Of a DNA stretch of 64,000 bases, positions 48,928-60,816 are shown piece after piece. The notes below the pieces were generated by a model that was not told where the DNA came from, ran no database searches, and was given only the letters and a program-made list of their open reading frames with translations. Each line of letters starts with the position of its first letter. The first letter of the stretch is position 1. The DNA is from an uncultured Sedimentitalea sp. Its GTDB lineage: Bacteria > Pseudomonadota > Alphaproteobacteria > Rhodobacterales > Rhodobacteraceae. The translations under genes were made by a program, and so were the position numbers. The DNA is taken from assembly GCA_947504115.1 (NCBI GenBank), contig CANNGH010000003.1, positions 124,001 to 188,000 of the forward strand, in the 5' to 3' direction.

Positions 48928-49980
48928 TCAGCCCACCTTGCGCTGGAACAGCCATGCCCCATCTTCGGTGCGCCGTTCCCGCGTGACAAGCCCCTGATGG
49001 AAAAGGTGGTTCAGGTGAGCGACGGATTCGACCAGCGCCAGACCGTATTCGCCTTCGCCGATGCGGCGCTTGAACAACGGTGCAAAGCATTCGGCGGCGG
49101 TTTTCGGGCGGTCCAGATGATCCAGCAGACGCCGCAGCGCGCCGTGGTGATTTTCGATCAACTGACCCATCCGGTGCGGCAGGCCCGTAAACGGCAGCTT
49201 GTGCCCGCCCAGCGCCAGCTGATCCTCGCGCGCCAGATGCGACAGGCGCTCGCAGCTTTCCAGCCATTCGGCCAGCGGATCGGCCTGCGGCTCGGTGGCG
49301 TAGACGCCGATATTGGGGCTGATGGTCGACAGGATCTGATCGCCCGAGAGCACCAGATTGTCGTCCCGGCTCCAGAACGTCGCGTGTTCGGGCGCGTGGC
49401 CGCTGCCCATATGCACGTCCCAATCTCGCCCGCCCATCGCGATCACGTCGCCCTGTTTCACGCGGGTGAACCCCAGCGGCATCGGCGCGACCACATCCGA
49501 GAAGTTGAACGGACGCTGCGCCGCACGCTTGTCATAGACCTCCCGGTCCATGCCGGCGCTGCGGTAATAGGCCAGCGTCTCGGCGGGCCATTCGCCCTGC
49601 TCGTCCAGCGTCAGCATCCGCGCGAACAGCCACGCGGTGCGCGTCGTGACCAGTTCCGCACCGTGGTCGCGCTGAAACCATCCGGCCAGCCCCATGTGAT
49701 CGGGGTGATGATGCGTGACCACTACGCGCGCCACCGGTTTGCCCGCCAGAGGCCCGGCCATCAGCGCGGTCCAGATGGCGCGCGTGCGGCGGCTGTTGAA
49801 CCCGGTATCGATCACGGTCCAGCCGTCGCCGTCGTCCAGCGCATAGACATTGACATGGTCCAGCTTCATCGGCAGCGGCAGGCGCATCCACAACACGCCA
49901 TCCGCCACCTCGATCGCCGCGCCCTCTTCGGGCGGCTCGGACCAAGGGTAACGCAGCCCCGTCTTGCCTGCTCCGTCCAT
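48928..49980 (-). CDS. MBL fold metallo-hydrolase
   Basis: VNVYALDDGDGWTVIDTGFNSRRTRAIW...VVVTHHHPDHMGLAGWF...WDVHMGSGHAPEHATFWSRDDNLVLSGDQIL. Confidence 0.92.
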   Translation of the reverse strand: MDGAGKTGLRYPWSEPPEEGAAIEVADGVLWMRLPLPMKLDHVNVYALDDGDGWTVIDTGFNSRRTRAIWTALMAGPLAGKPVARVVVTHHHPDHMGLAGWFQRDHGAELVTTRTAWLFARMLTLDEQGEWPAETLAYYRSAGMDREVYDKRAAQRPFNFSDVVAPMPLGFTRVKQGDVIAMGGRDWDVHMGSGHAPEHATFWSRDDNLVLSGDQILSTISPNIGVYATEPQADPLAEWLESCERLSHLAREDQLALGGHKLPFTGLPHRMGQLIENHHGALRRLLDHLDRPKTAAECFAPLFKRRIGEGEYGLALVESVAHLNHLFHQGLVTRERRTEDGAWLFQRKVG

Positions 49981-49983
49981 GGC

Positions 49984-51687
49984 TCAGACCGCCAGATCGT
50001 CGGCGCCGAGCGCGAACAGCGCCTCGGCCCCGGCCTGCGCCTGCACCAGCAGCCCGGCATGTTCGGGCAGTATCGCGGTGATGTAATAGCGCGCCAGCTT
50101 TTCGCGCGCGCCACCGGGATCGGCCAGGGCGGCGGCCAGATGATAATGCGCGCCCAGCACGCGGGCGAAGGCGCGCAGATAGGGCACGGCCCCGGCGAAA
50201 CGGTCGGTCATGTCGTCCTGCGCCACCAGCCATTCGGTCGCCTCGCGCAGGGTTTCACCGGCTTGCCAGACCGGTTCGGCCAGATCGGGCAGGGTTGCGC
50301 GGGCGCTTTCGGCGTGGCTTTCGATCTCGTCCAGCAGGCGGAACGCAGCCTCGCCCCCGTCCATCATCTTGCGTCCCACCAGATCCATCGCCTGAATGCC
50401 GTTGGTGCCTTCATAGATCGGCAACACGCGGGCATCGCGGGAAAACTGCGCCGCGCCGGTTTCCTCGATAAAGCCCATGCCGCCATGCACCTGCACGCCG
50501 GTATAGGCGACCTCGTTGCCGATATCGGTGCCGAAGGCCTTGGCGATCGGGGTCAGCAGCGCGGCACGCGCCGTCCAATCAGCCGAGCCGGTCGCCTTCT
50601 GCATGTCGATCGCCACCGCGCAGGCCAGCATGATCGCACGGGCGGCAAAGACATCGGCGCGCATGCCCGTCAGCATCCGGCGGACATCGGCGTGATCGAC
50701 GATGGTGCCGCTGGCGGATTTGCCCTGCTTGCGCTCGCGCGCATAGTCCAGCGCCTGCTGACAGGCGGCCTCGGCCACGCCGACGCCCTCGCCGCCGACG
50801 CCCAGACGGGCATTGTTCATCATGGTGAACATCGCCGCCATGCCGCCATGTTCCGCCCCGACCAGCCAGCCGGTCGCGCCGTCATACTGCATCACGCAGG
50901 TGGGCGAGCCGTGAATGCCCATCTTGTGTTCCAGGCTGACCACCTTGAGATCATTGGCGCGGCCCGGATTGCCCTCCGCATCGGGCAAAAATTTCGGCAC
51001 CAGAAACAGGCTGATCCCCTTGGGGCCCGCCACCGCGCCGGGCAGGCGTGCCAGCACCAGATGGATCACGTTCTCGGTGAAATCGTTGTCGCCCCAGGTG
51101 ATATAGATCTTCTGCCCTGTGATCGCGTAGGTGCCGTCGTCATTCGGCTCGGCCCTCGTCGTCAGCGCGCCCACATCCGATCCGGCCTGCGGTTCGGTCA
51201 GGTTCATCGTTCCGGTCCATTGCCCGCTCATCAGCTTGGGCAGGTATCGTTCCTTCAGCGCGTCGCTGGCGTGATGCTCCAGCGCCTCGATCTGGCCCTG
51301 CGTCAGCAACGGGGCCAGTTGCAGCGACAGGCAGGCGGCGGACATCATCTCGTTGACGGCGGTGCCCAGGGTCATCGGCAGGCCCATGCCACCATAGTCC
51401 GGATCGCCGTTGATCCCGACCCAGCCGCCATCGGCGATGGCCTTGAACCCCTCGGCAAAGCCCGGCGGCGTACGCACCACGCCATTTTCCAGCCGCGCCG
51501 GGTTCAGATCGCCGGGGCGCTGCAAGGGGGCCAGCACCTCTTCGCACATCTTGCCCGCCTCGGTCAGGATCGCGGTGACCATATCGGCGCTGGCATCCGA
51601 AAACCGCTCGGTCGCGGCGACAGCGTCGAACCCGACCACATGGCGCAGCATGAATTCGTATTCGGAGACGGGGGCGCGATAGGTCAT
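49984..51687 (-). CDS. acyl-CoA dehydrogenase
   Basis: MNLTEPQAGSDVGALTTRAEPNDDGTYAITGQKIYITWGDND...GVQVHGGMGFIEETGAAQFSRDARVLPIYEGTNGIQAMDLVGRKM. Confidence 0.93.
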   Translation of the reverse strand: MTYRAPVSEYEFMLRHVVGFDAVAATERFSDASADMVTAILTEAGKMCEEVLAPLQRPGDLNPARLENGVVRTPPGFAEGFKAIADGGWVGINGDPDYGGMGLPMTLGTAVNEMMSAACLSLQLAPLLTQGQIEALEHHASDALKERYLPKLMSGQWTGTMNLTEPQAGSDVGALTTRAEPNDDGTYAITGQKIYITWGDNDFTENVIHLVLARLPGAVAGPKGISLFLVPKFLPDAEGNPGRANDLKVVSLEHKMGIHGSPTCVMQYDGATGWLVGAEHGGMAAMFTMMNNARLGVGGEGVGVAEAACQQALDYARERKQGKSASGTIVDHADVRRMLTGMRADVFAARAIMLACAVAIDMQKATGSADWTARAALLTPIAKAFGTDIGNEVAYTGVQVHGGMGFIEETGAAQFSRDARVLPIYEGTNGIQAMDLVGRKMMDGGEAAFRLLDEIESHAESARATLPDLAEPVWQAGETLREATEWLVAQDDMTDRFAGAVPYLRAFARVLGAHYHLAAALADPGGAREKLARYYITAILPEHAGLLVQAQAGAEALFALGADDLAV

Positions 51688-51823
51688 GGATCGAAACCTC
51701 GTGATCTGGGGCGGAGAGGAGGCCGGGCTTGGCAACTCGGCGCAGCGCGATTAAGGATGTTGATCTGGCCCCTATACCAGACCACAAAGGCCGGTCCCAC
51801 AACCAAAACGCAGCGTCACCGCC

Positions 51824-52777
51824 ATGCCGAAACCGCAAACCCGCGTGCTGGATGCCAGCCCGGCCGATCTGGCCCGCGCCGCCGATTTGTTGGCCGACGG
51901 CCAACTGGTCGCCTTCCCGACCGAGACCGTCTATGGCCTTGGCGCCGATGCCCGAAACGGGGCGGCGGTGGCGGCAATCTATGCGGCCAAGGGGCGGCCC
52001 GCCTTCAACCCGCTGATCGTGCATGTTGAAGATGCCGAAGCGGCGCGCCGCTATGTGAGATGGACCGACACCGCCACGCGCCTTGCCGATGCCTTCTGGC
52101 CGGGGCCGCTGACGCTGGTTCTGCCGCTGCGCGAGGGGCACGGGATCTCGCCGCTGGTCACGGCGGGATTGGACACGCTGGCGATTCGCGTGCCCGCGCA
52201 CAGGGCGGCTCAGGGTCTGTTGCGCGCCTTTGACGGCCCTCTTGCCGCGCCCTCGGCCAACCCTTCGGGGCGGATCAGCCCGACGACAGCGGCGCATGTG
52301 CTGGCGGGGCTGGAAGGGCGGATCGCGGCGGTGATCGACGACGGCCCCTGCACGGTCGGCGTCGAATCCACGATTCTCGCCGTCGATGTGGATGACGCAC
52401 CCCGCCTGCTGCGCGCGGGCGGCATCGCCGCCGAAAAGATCGAAGCTTTGCTGGGCCGCAGCCTCGCCCCCGCACAACCCGTCGCGACGCCCAGCGCGCC
52501 GGGACAACTGGCGTCGCATTACGCGCCGGACGCGCCAGTGCGTCTGAACGCAACGGCCGCGCAACCGGGCGAAGTGCTGCTGGGTTTCGGCGATATGGAT
52601 TGCGACCTGAACCTGTCGCCCAGGGCCGATCTGTCAGAGGCGGCGGCGAACCTGTTCGGCCATCTGCACGCGCTGGATGCGACCGGCCGCCCCATCGCGA
52701 TCGCCCCGATCCCCGAGCGCGGGCTGGGCCGCGCCATCAACGATCGCCTGCGCCGCGCCGCCGCGCCGCGCGATTAG
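51824..52777 (+). CDS. tsaC: L-threonylcarbamoyladenylate synthase
   Basis: [46 protein letters not shown]...[18 protein letters not shown] (Sua5/YciO/YrdC). Confidence 0.94.
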   Translation: MPKPQTRVLDASPADLARAADLLADGQLVAFPTETVYGLGADARNGAAVAAIYAAKGRPAFNPLIVHVEDAEAARRYVRWTDTATRLADAFWPGPLTLVLPLREGHGISPLVTAGLDTLAIRVPAHRAAQGLLRAFDGPLAAPSANPSGRISPTTAAHVLAGLEGRIAAVIDDGPCTVGVESTILAVDVDDAPRLLRAGGIAAEKIEALLGRSLAPAQPVATPSAPGQLASHYAPDAPVRLNATAAQPGEVLLGFGDMDCDLNLSPRADLSEAAANLFGHLHALDATGRPIAIAPIPERGLGRAINDRLRRAAAPRD

Positions 52778-53328
52778 GCCCGTCCTGCCGCCGCCGACAG
52801 GGTCAGCGGATCGACGCCAAGCAGGTTCAGCGCCGCCTCCCATTTCTCGTGATCGGGCCGCGCAAAGATCAGTTCGGGGTCGGGATCGGCGGTCAGCCAG
52901 CCGTTCATGGCAATCTCACCCTCGATCTGGCCCGCACCCCAACCGGCATAGCCCAGCATCATCAATGCGCGCTGCGGCCCCTTGCCCACGGCGATGTCCT
53001 CGAGAATATCCAAAGTGGCGGTCATGCTGAGACGGTCGGTCACCTCCAGCGTCTGCAGGCTCGAGACGTAATCTTCGGAATGCAGCACAAAGCCGCGCGC
53101 GGTTTCGACCGGGCCGCCGAAATGCACCGCCATGTCACGTCCGGGCGGGTCCGACACGATATCGAACTGGTCCAGCATGTCCGACAGGCGCACGTCGCTT
53201 GCGGGCTTGTTCACGATCAGCCCCATCGCACCCTCATCGGTATGGCTGCACATGACAACCACCGAATGTTCGAACCGCATATCGCCCATCCCGGGCATCG
53301 CGATCAGCAGTTTTCCGGTCAGGTCCAT
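52774..53328 (-). CDS. YqgE/AlgH family protein
   Basis: [45 protein letters not shown]...[22 protein letters not shown]. Confidence 0.93.
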   Translation of the reverse strand: MDLTGKLLIAMPGMGDMRFEHSVVVMCSHTDEGAMGLIVNKPASDVRLSDMLDQFDIVSDPPGRDMAVHFGGPVETARGFVLHSEDYVSSLQTLEVTDRLSMTATLDILEDIAVGKGPQRALMMLGYAGWGAGQIEGEIAMNGWLTADPDPELIFARPDHEKWEAALNLLGVDPLTLSAAAGRA

Positions 53329-53492
53329 GGTGTTTCGTCCGCATTCCAGAAGTCGCGCAATCCCAGCATGGACGGGCGGGCCACGCCATGCAAGGCACAA
53401 TGGTCCCATCACCTGATACGGGGGGCAATGATTGCAAGGCGCTGACCGGATCGTGACTTGTTCCCGGTCGCCGCAAGGCGCATCAAGAACGG

Positions 53493-54305
53493 ATGATGAA
53501 GGCGTTATCCATTGTCCTGACGTTCTGCGCCGCGATGGCGACGGCGTCCATGGCTCCGGCCCAGTCCGACATGGACGGGCTGGTGCGCGTGCGGGTGCTG
53601 GACGGCGGCACCACGCCGCGCGGCACCCACATGGCGGCGCTGGAACTGACGCTGGCCGAGGGCTGGAAGACCTATTGGCGCGCCCCCGGCGAGGCCGGAA
53701 TCGCGCCGCGATTCGACTGGAGCGGCTCGCGCAATATCGGGGCCGTGAACATCCACTGGCCGACGCCGGTGGTGTTCGACCAGAACGGGTTTCAATCCAT
53801 CGGCTACGCGTCCCGCCTGATCCTGCCGGTCGAGATCACGCCCGCCAGCCCCGGCCGGGCCCTGCGTCTGTCGGGCCGGATGGAACTGGGGATGTGTCGC
53901 GATATCTGCATTCCCGGCACCGTCGCCTTTGACCAGGCGCTTGACCCGCAGGCCGCGCGCAGCCCGGCCATCGCCGCCGCGCTGGCGCAGCGTCCGCATT
54001 CCGCACAAGAGGCCGGGATGGACAAGGCCATCTGCCGCCTCGCCCCCACCGATGACGGCATCCGCCTGACCGCGCGGATGACCCTGCCGCCCACCGGCGG
54101 CACCGAGGTCGCGGTGATCGAACCCGGCGATCCCGGCATCTGGGTCTCGCCAACCCGCACGACGCGCGACGGCGATGTGCTGACCGCCACCTCCGATCTG
54201 ATCCACGAAAGCGGCGGCGGTTTTGCGCTGGACCGCTCGGCCATCCGCATCACGGTTCTGGGCAGCGCCCGCGCGGTGGACGTTCGGGGATGCACATCGC
54301 AATGA
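53493..54305 (+). CDS. DsbD-type (protein-disulfide reductase) N-terminal domain protein
   Basis: Signal peptide; [54 protein letters not shown]...[13 protein letters not shown]. Confidence 0.87.
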   Translation: MMKALSIVLTFCAAMATASMAPAQSDMDGLVRVRVLDGGTTPRGTHMAALELTLAEGWKTYWRAPGEAGIAPRFDWSGSRNIGAVNIHWPTPVVFDQNGFQSIGYASRLILPVEITPASPGRALRLSGRMELGMCRDICIPGTVAFDQALDPQAARSPAIAAALAQRPHSAQEAGMDKAICRLAPTDDGIRLTARMTLPPTGGTEVAVIEPGDPGIWVSPTRTTRDGDVLTATSDLIHESGGGFALDRSAIRITVLGSARAVDVRGCTSQ

Positions 54306-54760
54306 TCATCCCCCGCCTCGGCGCGCTGGCGGTGGTGATCCGCGATGATCACGCGCTGCTGGTGCGGCGGTCCAAGAACCCCGATTACGGTTTATGGGGC
54401 TTTCCCGGCGGGCATGTGGAACCCGGCGAAACCGCGCTGGAAGCCGCCATGCGCGAACTGCACGAGGAAACCGGCCTGCATGCCGATCCGGTCGAATACC
54501 TGACCAATATCGACGTGATCCGCCATGACGAAACCGGCGCGCTGGCACTGCATTACCTTCTGGCGGCGGTGCTGTGCGAATACCGCGCGGGAACGCCCGT
54601 CGCTGCCGATGACGCGCTGGAGGCGGCCTGGGTGCCGCTGGCGGCGCTGCGCGACGGCGAACTGAACACCAGCGCCCGTGTCGCGGAACTGGCCGATCTG
54701 GCGACCGCGCGGATGAATCAACTGCGCCGCCGCGGCAGCCTCAGCGCCGAGACGAGGTAA
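54302..54760 (+). CDS. NUDIX hydrolase
   Basis: [28 protein letters not shown] Nudix box. Confidence 0.92.
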   Translation: MIIPRLGALAVVIRDDHALLVRRSKNPDYGLWGFPGGHVEPGETALEAAMRELHEETGLHADPVEYLTNIDVIRHDETGALALHYLLAAVLCEYRAGTPVAADDALEAAWVPLAALRDGELNTSARVAELADLATARMNQLRRRGSLSAETR

Positions 54761-57700
54761 ACCCCCAGCACAAGAACCGCCGCGCCGAACGGGAACAGGA
54801 CCAGCCCCGCCAGCATCGGCGTCAGTCCCGGCACCGCCCAGCGCAACGCGGCGGGCAAGGCTCCGGTGGCCAGCGGCCAGAGCATCGTCGCCCCCAGCCA
54901 CGCCACCACCAGCGCCAGCGCCGCGCCGACAGCGCCGCGAATGGCCTTGCTGCGCAGGCCGCGGCGCAGGGCGGTCAAGGGCCGGACCAGATCGTTCTGC
55001 GCGGCAATCAGGGCGGGCACCAGAAGCAGCACCAACACCATGCCGAAGCCCAGCCCATAGACCAGCGTGATCACCGTGGGTTTCAGGAACTGCGCCTGCT
55101 GGCTTTGCTCGTAGAGCAGCGGCGTCAGCCCCAGAACCGTCGTCAGCGTGGTCAGCATCACCGGGCGCAGCCGGTCCGCCGCCGCATCCACGATGGACGG
55201 TATCAGCCCGCGCGTCGCGGCGTATTCGTCGATGGTGCTGACCAGAACGATGGAATCGTTGATGATGATCCCGGTCATGCCCAGAAGACCCACGACCGTG
55301 AACATGCTCAGCGGCACCTCCCACATGTAATGGCCCCAGATCGTGCCGATCAGGCCGAAGGGGATGATCGCCATCACCACCAGTGGCCGGGTCCAACTGG
55401 AAAACACCCAGGCCAGCACCAGATAGATGCCGGTCAGGCACAGGATCAGCCCGGTCAGCGCGTCGGCCAGAAAATCGCTCTCCTGCTCGCTCAGCCCCGC
55501 CAGCCGCCACTCCACCTGAAGCTCGGCGGCGATCTGCGGCAGGATCTCGCTCTCCAGCGCCTGCATGATCTCGGTGGCACGGGCGGGGTCGTCCTCGGAC
55601 AGGTCGCCGGTCACTGAAATCACCCGCAACCCGTTCTCGCGCTGCACCGTGGAGAACCCGGTGCGCCGCGCGACGCTGACGATATCGGCCAGCGGCACAT
55701 AGGCCCCCGAGGCCGCGCGCAGATAGGTGCGGTCGAGGAAATCCGCCGTCTGTTCATTTTCGGGCAGTTCCACGCGGATCGCGGCGCTGCGCCGCCCGGC
55801 GGGATAGGTCGCGGCCTCGATCCCGTTCAGCCGCGCGCGCAACACGCGGGACAGGCCGTCCATGTCGAAACCCAGCGCCTGCCCCTGCGGCGTCAGATCA
55901 AGGATCAGTTCCTCCTTGTCATAGGGCAGATCGTCCTTCAGCCCCGAGACCTCGGGATAGCGCATCAAGGTGGTTTGCAATTCCAGGCTGGCACGTTTCA
56001 GCGTGTCCACATCCGCGCCATAGAACTGCACATCCAGCGCATCGCCGCCCGGACCGGTGCGCCAGCCGCGAAAGCTGACCGTCTCGGCCATGGGATGCTG
56101 GCGCACGCGGTCCTGCAATTCGCCCACGAAGGCGAAACTGGAATAGGGGCGCAGATCGGCGTCGATCAGTTCGATGTTGATGCCGCCCAGCAGATCGGCA
56201 TCCTTGTTCTCGGCGCCCGACAGGCCCCAGCCGGCATTGCCGCCGATCTGCGCCATCACGTAATCCAGCGGGTTGGTGCCATGGCGGGCCTCGTATTCCG
56301 CGCCCAGTTCCTCGGTCGCGCGCTGCATCTCCTGCATCATCGCGAGGCTGTCGGCGCGGGTGGCGCCCTCGACCATCGCGAAATCGCCGGTGACCGAGCC
56401 ACGCTCGGGCGAGTCGAAGAACCGCCATTGCACCTGCCCCGAGATCAGCAACGCGATCTGGCTGGCCAGCACCAGAACGATAGCCCCCATGACGACGTAA
56501 CGGGCCCGCACCACCCAAGCCATCAGCGGGCGGAACAGCGTGTCGCGCACCCAGCGAAAGCCGCGATTGACCTGCCGGTTGGGCCAGTCATACCAATGTT
56601 CCCGTGCCGAATGGGCGATGGCATGGCGCAGGTGGTTGGGCAGGATCAGGAAACATTCCACCAGCGAGGCCAGCAGCACCGTGATCACCGTGAAGGGCAC
56701 ATCGGCGATCATGTCGCCGAACCGCCCGCCCACTGCCGTCAGCGCGAAAAACGCCAGCACCGTGGTCAGCGTGGCGGCAAAGACCGGCATCGCCATGCGC
56801 CGTGCAGCGTTCTCGGCGGCGATTGTCGGGCTTTCACCCAGACGGCGGGCGCGGAAATCGGCGTGTTCGCCGACCACAATGGCATCGTCCACCACGATGC
56901 CCAGCGTGATGATCAGCCCGAACAGCGAGATCATGTTGAAGGTCAGCCCGCCCGCATACATCAGCGCGATGGCGGCAAACATCGCCGCCGGTATCCCCAT
57001 CGCCACCCAGAAGGCGATGCGCGCGTTCAGGAACAGGAACAGCAGGACAAGCACGAGGCCCAGCCCCATCAGCCCGTTATCGACAAGGATTTCCAGCCGC
57101 CCCGAGATCATCTCGGCCCGTGTGCGGATCAGTTCCACCGTCACACCCTGCGGCAGGCTGGCCTGCAATTCGGCGGCGACCTTTTCCACCGTTTTCTGGA
57201 TCGCGATGGCGTCGCCCGCATCCGACCGGTCCACCCGTATGGCCATGGCCGGATCGCCGCCGACGTAATAGGCGCGCTCGCGATCCACCCCTTCGACGCG
57301 CACCCGCGCCACGTCGCCGATGGTCAGGTTCGAGCCATCGGGATTGCTGCGCAAGACGATGGACGCGATGGCGGCGGGCGTGCGTTTCTCGGTGCCGGTG
57401 CGCACGCGGGCATTGGCGCCGCTCACGTCGCCCGCCGGATCGGCATCGACCTCGGCCCGGATCGCGGCGGCGATCTCGGTCATGGTGACCTCATGCGCCA
57501 TCAGCTTGACCGTCGGCACCTCGACCACGGTTTCGGGCGCGGCCAGCCCCTGAATGGTGGTGCGCGTGACCCCGGCGGCGAACAGCCGCGTCACCAGTTC
57601 GTCGGCGAACTGGCCCAGTTGCAGCGGCGCGACCGGCCCGGTGATGACCACATCGGTCACGCGATCACGCCAGTTGGCGCGGCGCACCGAGGGTTCCTCG

Positions 57701-58089
57701 GCCTCGTCGGGCAGTTCGGTGACCGCGTCGATGGCTGCCTGCACCTCGTCCGTGGCGCGGGCCATGTCCCAACCCGGTTCGAAATCCAGCGATATGCTGG
57801 CCATACCCTCGCGTGCGGTGGCGCGGGTTTCCTCGACCCCGTCCACCGCCTGAAGCGTCGGTTCCAGCACCTGCACGATGGCGCTGTCGACATCCTCGGG
57901 GCCGGCGCCCTCCCAGATCACGGTGACGTTCACGCTGTCGACGATCACGTCGGGAAAGAACTGCGCCCGCATGTTCGGAATCGCCGCCGCGCCGAGGGCC
58001 AGCATCAGCACCAGCAGCAGGTTGGCGGCGGTGCGGTGGCGCGTGAAATAGGACAGCAGCCCTCCGGCGCGGTCGGGAATCTCGCGCAT
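54718..58089 (-). CDS. efflux RND transporter permease subunit
   Basis: 1123 aa; [54 protein letters not shown]... AcrB/CusA-type. Confidence 0.95.
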   Translation of the reverse strand: MREIPDRAGGLLSYFTRHRTAANLLLVLMLALGAAAIPNMRAQFFPDVIVDSVNVTVIWEGAGPEDVDSAIVQVLEPTLQAVDGVEETRATAREGMASISLDFEPGWDMARATDEVQAAIDAVTELPDEAEEPSVRRANWRDRVTDVVITGPVAPLQLGQFADELVTRLFAAGVTRTTIQGLAAPETVVEVPTVKLMAHEVTMTEIAAAIRAEVDADPAGDVSGANARVRTGTEKRTPAAIASIVLRSNPDGSNLTIGDVARVRVEGVDRERAYYVGGDPAMAIRVDRSDAGDAIAIQKTVEKVAAELQASLPQGVTVELIRTRAEMISGRLEILVDNGLMGLGLVLVLLFLFLNARIAFWVAMGIPAAMFAAIALMYAGGLTFNMISLFGLIITLGIVVDDAIVVGEHADFRARRLGESPTIAAENAARRMAMPVFAATLTTVLAFFALTAVGGRFGDMIADVPFTVITVLLASLVECFLILPNHLRHAIAHSAREHWYDWPNRQVNRGFRWVRDTLFRPLMAWVVRARYVVMGAIVLVLASQIALLISGQVQWRFFDSPERGSVTGDFAMVEGATRADSLAMMQEMQRATEELGAEYEARHGTNPLDYVMAQIGGNAGWGLSGAENKDADLLGGINIELIDADLRPYSSFAFVGELQDRVRQHPMAETVSFRGWRTGPGGDALDVQFYGADVDTLKRASLELQTTLMRYPEVSGLKDDLPYDKEELILDLTPQGQALGFDMDGLSRVLRARLNGIEAATYPAGRRSAAIRVELPENEQTADFLDRTYLRAASGAYVPLADIVSVARRTGFSTVQRENGLRVISVTGDLSEDDPARATEIMQALESEILPQIAAELQVEWRLAGLSEQESDFLADALTGLILCLTGIYLVLAWVFSSWTRPLVVMAIIPFGLIGTIWGHYMWEVPLSMFTVVGLLGMTGIIINDSIVLVSTIDEYAATRGLIPSIVDAAADRLRPVMLTTLTTVLGLTPLLYEQSQQAQFLKPTVITLVYGLGFGMVLVLLLVPALIAAQNDLVRPLTALRRGLRSKAIRGAVGAALALVVAWLGATMLWPLATGALPAALRWAVPGLTPMLAGLVLFPFGAAVLVLGVYLVSALRLPRRRS

Positions 58090-58093
58090 GGCC

Positions 58094-59551
58094 CTAGCCC
58101 CCGCGCCGGTTTTCGATGCGCCGGACCAGCGCGACCGGCACGCGCGCCGCGTCGAGCTGCGCCAGAAGCCGCGCCTTGGCGTCGTCCTGCATCGCCGGAT
58201 CGCCCTGCACCAGCGCCACCAGTTCGGCGCGCCGGTCCTCGGTCAGTTCCAGCATCGCCTGTTCGCCACCCAATGCAGCCTCGTCGCGCAGCGGGCGCAC
58301 GCGGATGCCCTCGCCCAGCAGCGGCGTGCGCCCGATCACCACCTCCTGGCCGGCCAGACCCGGCCCGGCCAGCAATACCTCGTCGCCCTGCCGGCGCAGC
58401 AGCGTGACCTCAAGCGCGCGCAGACGATCCTCGCCCGCCAGCACCAGCACCGTGCCGCTGGCCGCGTCATAGGAGGACGCGGGCAGGCGCGCGACATTGT
58501 CCAGCGGCGGTTCCTCGACCGCGACGGTGACGAAATCGCCGGGCTTGAAGCCGCGCGCATCCTCCAGCCGCGCGAATATCAGCCGCCCCGACTGCCCCTC
58601 GCCGGTGGCGGCGCTGGCGCGGCTGATCGTGCCGGTCGCGGTCAGTTCGGCGCCCGCGGCGTCCAGCGTGATCGTCACCGGGGCAGCAATCAACCGCCCG
58701 GAATCGTCCAGCAGCCGCGCATATTGCGCCGTCGAGACCCGAAACGCGACCTCGAGCGCGTCCGGATCGATCAGCATCGCCAATTGTTCGTTGGGCGACA
58801 CCAGCCGCCCCTCGACCAGCCGCACCTCGGACAGGGTGCCGTCGAACCCGGCGGTCAGCGTGGTTTCCTCCAGTTGGCGCCGCGCCTCGTCCAGCGCGAT
58901 GCGCGCGCGCGCAAGCCGGGTTTCCGCCTGATCCACCCGCGCCTCGGCCTGCGCCACCGCCTGACGCCGCGACAGCACCGCCTGACGCGCTGCCGAGGCC
59001 GCCAGATCGGCGGATTCCACCAGCGCCGCGCTGCCGACGCCGCGTTCCTGCAGATCGGCCTGCCGCGCCGCCGCACGCGCCTGAAGCTCGGCCTGATCCT
59101 CTGCCGCCGCCAGTTCGTCGCGCGCCAGTTCCAGCCCGCGCTCGGCATCGCGCGCCTCGAACCCGGCATCCATCAGATCGCTTTCGGCCCGATCCAGCGC
59201 GGATTGCATGTCGGCGGGATCGATGCGCAGAAGCACCTGCCCCTCGCGCACCGCGCCGCCTTCCTCGAAGGCGTCGGCCAGTTCGATCACCCGCCCGCCC
59301 ACCGCAGCGCGCAATTCCAGCGTGCGGCGGCTTTGCACCGCACCATAGGCCTGCAAGATCGGCGTGACCCTGTCCAGCGTGGCGGTTTGCAGATTGACGG
59401 CAAAGACCCGTTCGCGCGCCGGTGGTGTCTGCGGTTCGGCACCCAGCCGGGTCTGGATCGCCGACATCACCAATTGCCCGGCATAGACCAGCAGCGCCAG
59501 CGTCAGCCCCGCCAGAAAGACGCCGAACAGAGATTGCCTCAGAAATCGCAT
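58094..59551 (-). CDS. efflux RND transporter periplasmic adaptor subunit
   Basis: MRFLRQSLFGVFLAGLTLALLVYAGQL...AVGGRVIELADAFEEGGAVREGQVLLRIDPADMQSALDRAESDL...AGFDGTLSEVRLVEGRLVSPNEQL. Confidence 0.92.
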   Translation of the reverse strand: MRFLRQSLFGVFLAGLTLALLVYAGQLVMSAIQTRLGAEPQTPPARERVFAVNLQTATLDRVTPILQAYGAVQSRRTLELRAAVGGRVIELADAFEEGGAVREGQVLLRIDPADMQSALDRAESDLMDAGFEARDAERGLELARDELAAAEDQAELQARAAARQADLQERGVGSAALVESADLAASAARQAVLSRRQAVAQAEARVDQAETRLARARIALDEARRQLEETTLTAGFDGTLSEVRLVEGRLVSPNEQLAMLIDPDALEVAFRVSTAQYARLLDDSGRLIAAPVTITLDAAGAELTATGTISRASAATGEGQSGRLIFARLEDARGFKPGDFVTVAVEEPPLDNVARLPASSYDAASGTVLVLAGEDRLRALEVTLLRRQGDEVLLAGPGLAGQEVVIGRTPLLGEGIRVRPLRDEAALGGEQAMLELTEDRRAELVALVQGDPAMQDDAKARLLAQLDAARVPVALVRRIENRRGG

Positions 59552-59649
59552 GCACAAATCGCCTTTGAGCCGCAGCAACGCGGCCGATGAAACAGCCTAA
59601 CGCGGCAAGGCGAAATGCCAAACCACAAAGGTGTCAACGCAGGCGCGGC

Positions 59650-60192
59650 CTATTTCCGTCGCAGTTTTTCATCCAGACGCGGCATTATTTCAACGAAATT
59701 GCAGGGCATGTGCCGATAATCCAGCTGCAGCGAGAAAATCCCCTCCCATGCGTCCTTGCAGGCGCCGGGGCTGCCGGGCAGCGCGAACAGATAGGTGCCG
59801 CCCGCGACCCCGCCGGTTGCGCGGCTTTGAATGGCGCTGGTGCCGATCTTTTCCATGGAAATCATGGTGAAGGCTGTGCCGAACGCGTCGATTTCCTTTT
59901 CATAGACATCGCGATGCGCCTCGACCGTTATATCGCGCCCGGTCAGCCCGGTGCCCCCCGTGGAGATCACCGCATCGACGTTCTCGTCGGCGATCCATTC
60001 GCGCAGTTGCGCGGCGATCTGGTCGCGCTCGTCGGGGAGTATCTTGCGATCCGCCAGAATGTGCCCTGCCGCCGTCAGCCGGTCGACCAGCACCTGCCCC
60101 GAGCGGTCCTGCTCCAGCGAGCGGCTGTCGGACACCGTCAGGATGGCGATGCGCACGGGAATGAAGTCCCGGCTTTCGTCGATACGCGACAT
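59650..60192 (-). CDS. moaB: molybdenum cofactor biosynthesis protein B
   Basis: RIAILTVSDSRSLEQDRSGQVLVDRLTAAGH...VDAVISTGGTGLTGRDITVEAHRDV. Confidence 0.93.
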   Translation of the reverse strand: MSRIDESRDFIPVRIAILTVSDSRSLEQDRSGQVLVDRLTAAGHILADRKILPDERDQIAAQLREWIADENVDAVISTGGTGLTGRDITVEAHRDVYEKEIDAFGTAFTMISMEKIGTSAIQSRATGGVAGGTYLFALPGSPGACKDAWEGIFSLQLDYRHMPCNFVEIMPRLDEKLRRK

Positions 60193-60195
60193 GGC

Positions 60196-60816
60196 TCAAG
60201 CCCTTTCCAGAATGGCCAGCCGAACGGCCAGCGCGGTGAAGATCGCGCCGCTGGCATAGCCCAGCCAGCGCGTAAGGCGCGGATTGCCCACAAGGCGGCG
60301 GCGGGCGCGACCGGCAAATGCGCCGACCAGCCCGTTGATGACAAACCCGCCAAGCGACAGAACCGCGCCGAAGATCAGGAATTGCGCCCAGACCGGCCCG
60401 GCCTGCGGCGCGATGAATTGCGGGATGAAGGCCAGCACGAACAGGATGATCTTGGGGTTGGTCAGGTTCACCAGGAACCCGGTGCGAAACGAGCGCCGCG
60501 CGCCGGGATCGCTCGCTTGCTCCGCAACCTCGATCCCGCGAAACGCGCCCCAGGCCAGCCACAGCAGATAGGCCACGCCGATCCAGCGGATCGCGTCGAA
60601 CAGCCACGGCAAGGCCGCGACCAGCGCGCCAAGGCCCAGACCGGCCAGCACCACATGCGCCATCACCCCGGCGGACACGCCCGCACTGGCGGCCATCGCC
60701 GCGCGCGGTCCCGTGCGCAGGCCCTGGCCCAGACAGAACATCATGTCCGCCCCCGGCGTCAGGTTCATCGCCAGTGCCGCCGGAACAAAGGCCAGCAGGA
60801 TCAGCGGATCAACCAT
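60196..60816 (-). CDS. LysE family translocator
   Basis: MNLTPGADMMFCLGQGLRTGPRAAMAASAGVSAGVMAHVVLAGLGLGALV...GFLVNLTNPKIILFVLAFIPQF. Confidence 0.93.
   Translation of the reverse strand: MVDPLILLAFVPAALAMNLTPGADMMFCLGQGLRTGPRAAMAASAGVSAGVMAHVVLAGLGLGALVAALPWLFDAIRWIGVAYLLWLAWGAFRGIEVAEQASDPGARRSFRTGFLVNLTNPKIILFVLAFIPQFIAPQAGPVWAQFLIFGAVLSLGGFVINGLVGAFAGRARRRLVGNPRLTRWLGYASGAIFTALAVRLAILERA

Noticed and set aside
48868-52029. 1053-aa plus-strand ORF
   Set aside because: Spans several genes antisense to the MBL hydrolase and acyl-CoA dehydrogenase; composition typical of a GC-rich shadow frame.
54392-55510. 372-aa minus-strand ORF overlapping the RND permease and NUDIX genes
   Set aside because: Same-strand alternate frame of the RND permease 3' end running into antisense NUDIX; not protein-like.
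55975-58407. 810-aa plus-strand ORF
   Set aside because: Antisense to the RND permease and adaptor genes; no domain-like sequence.
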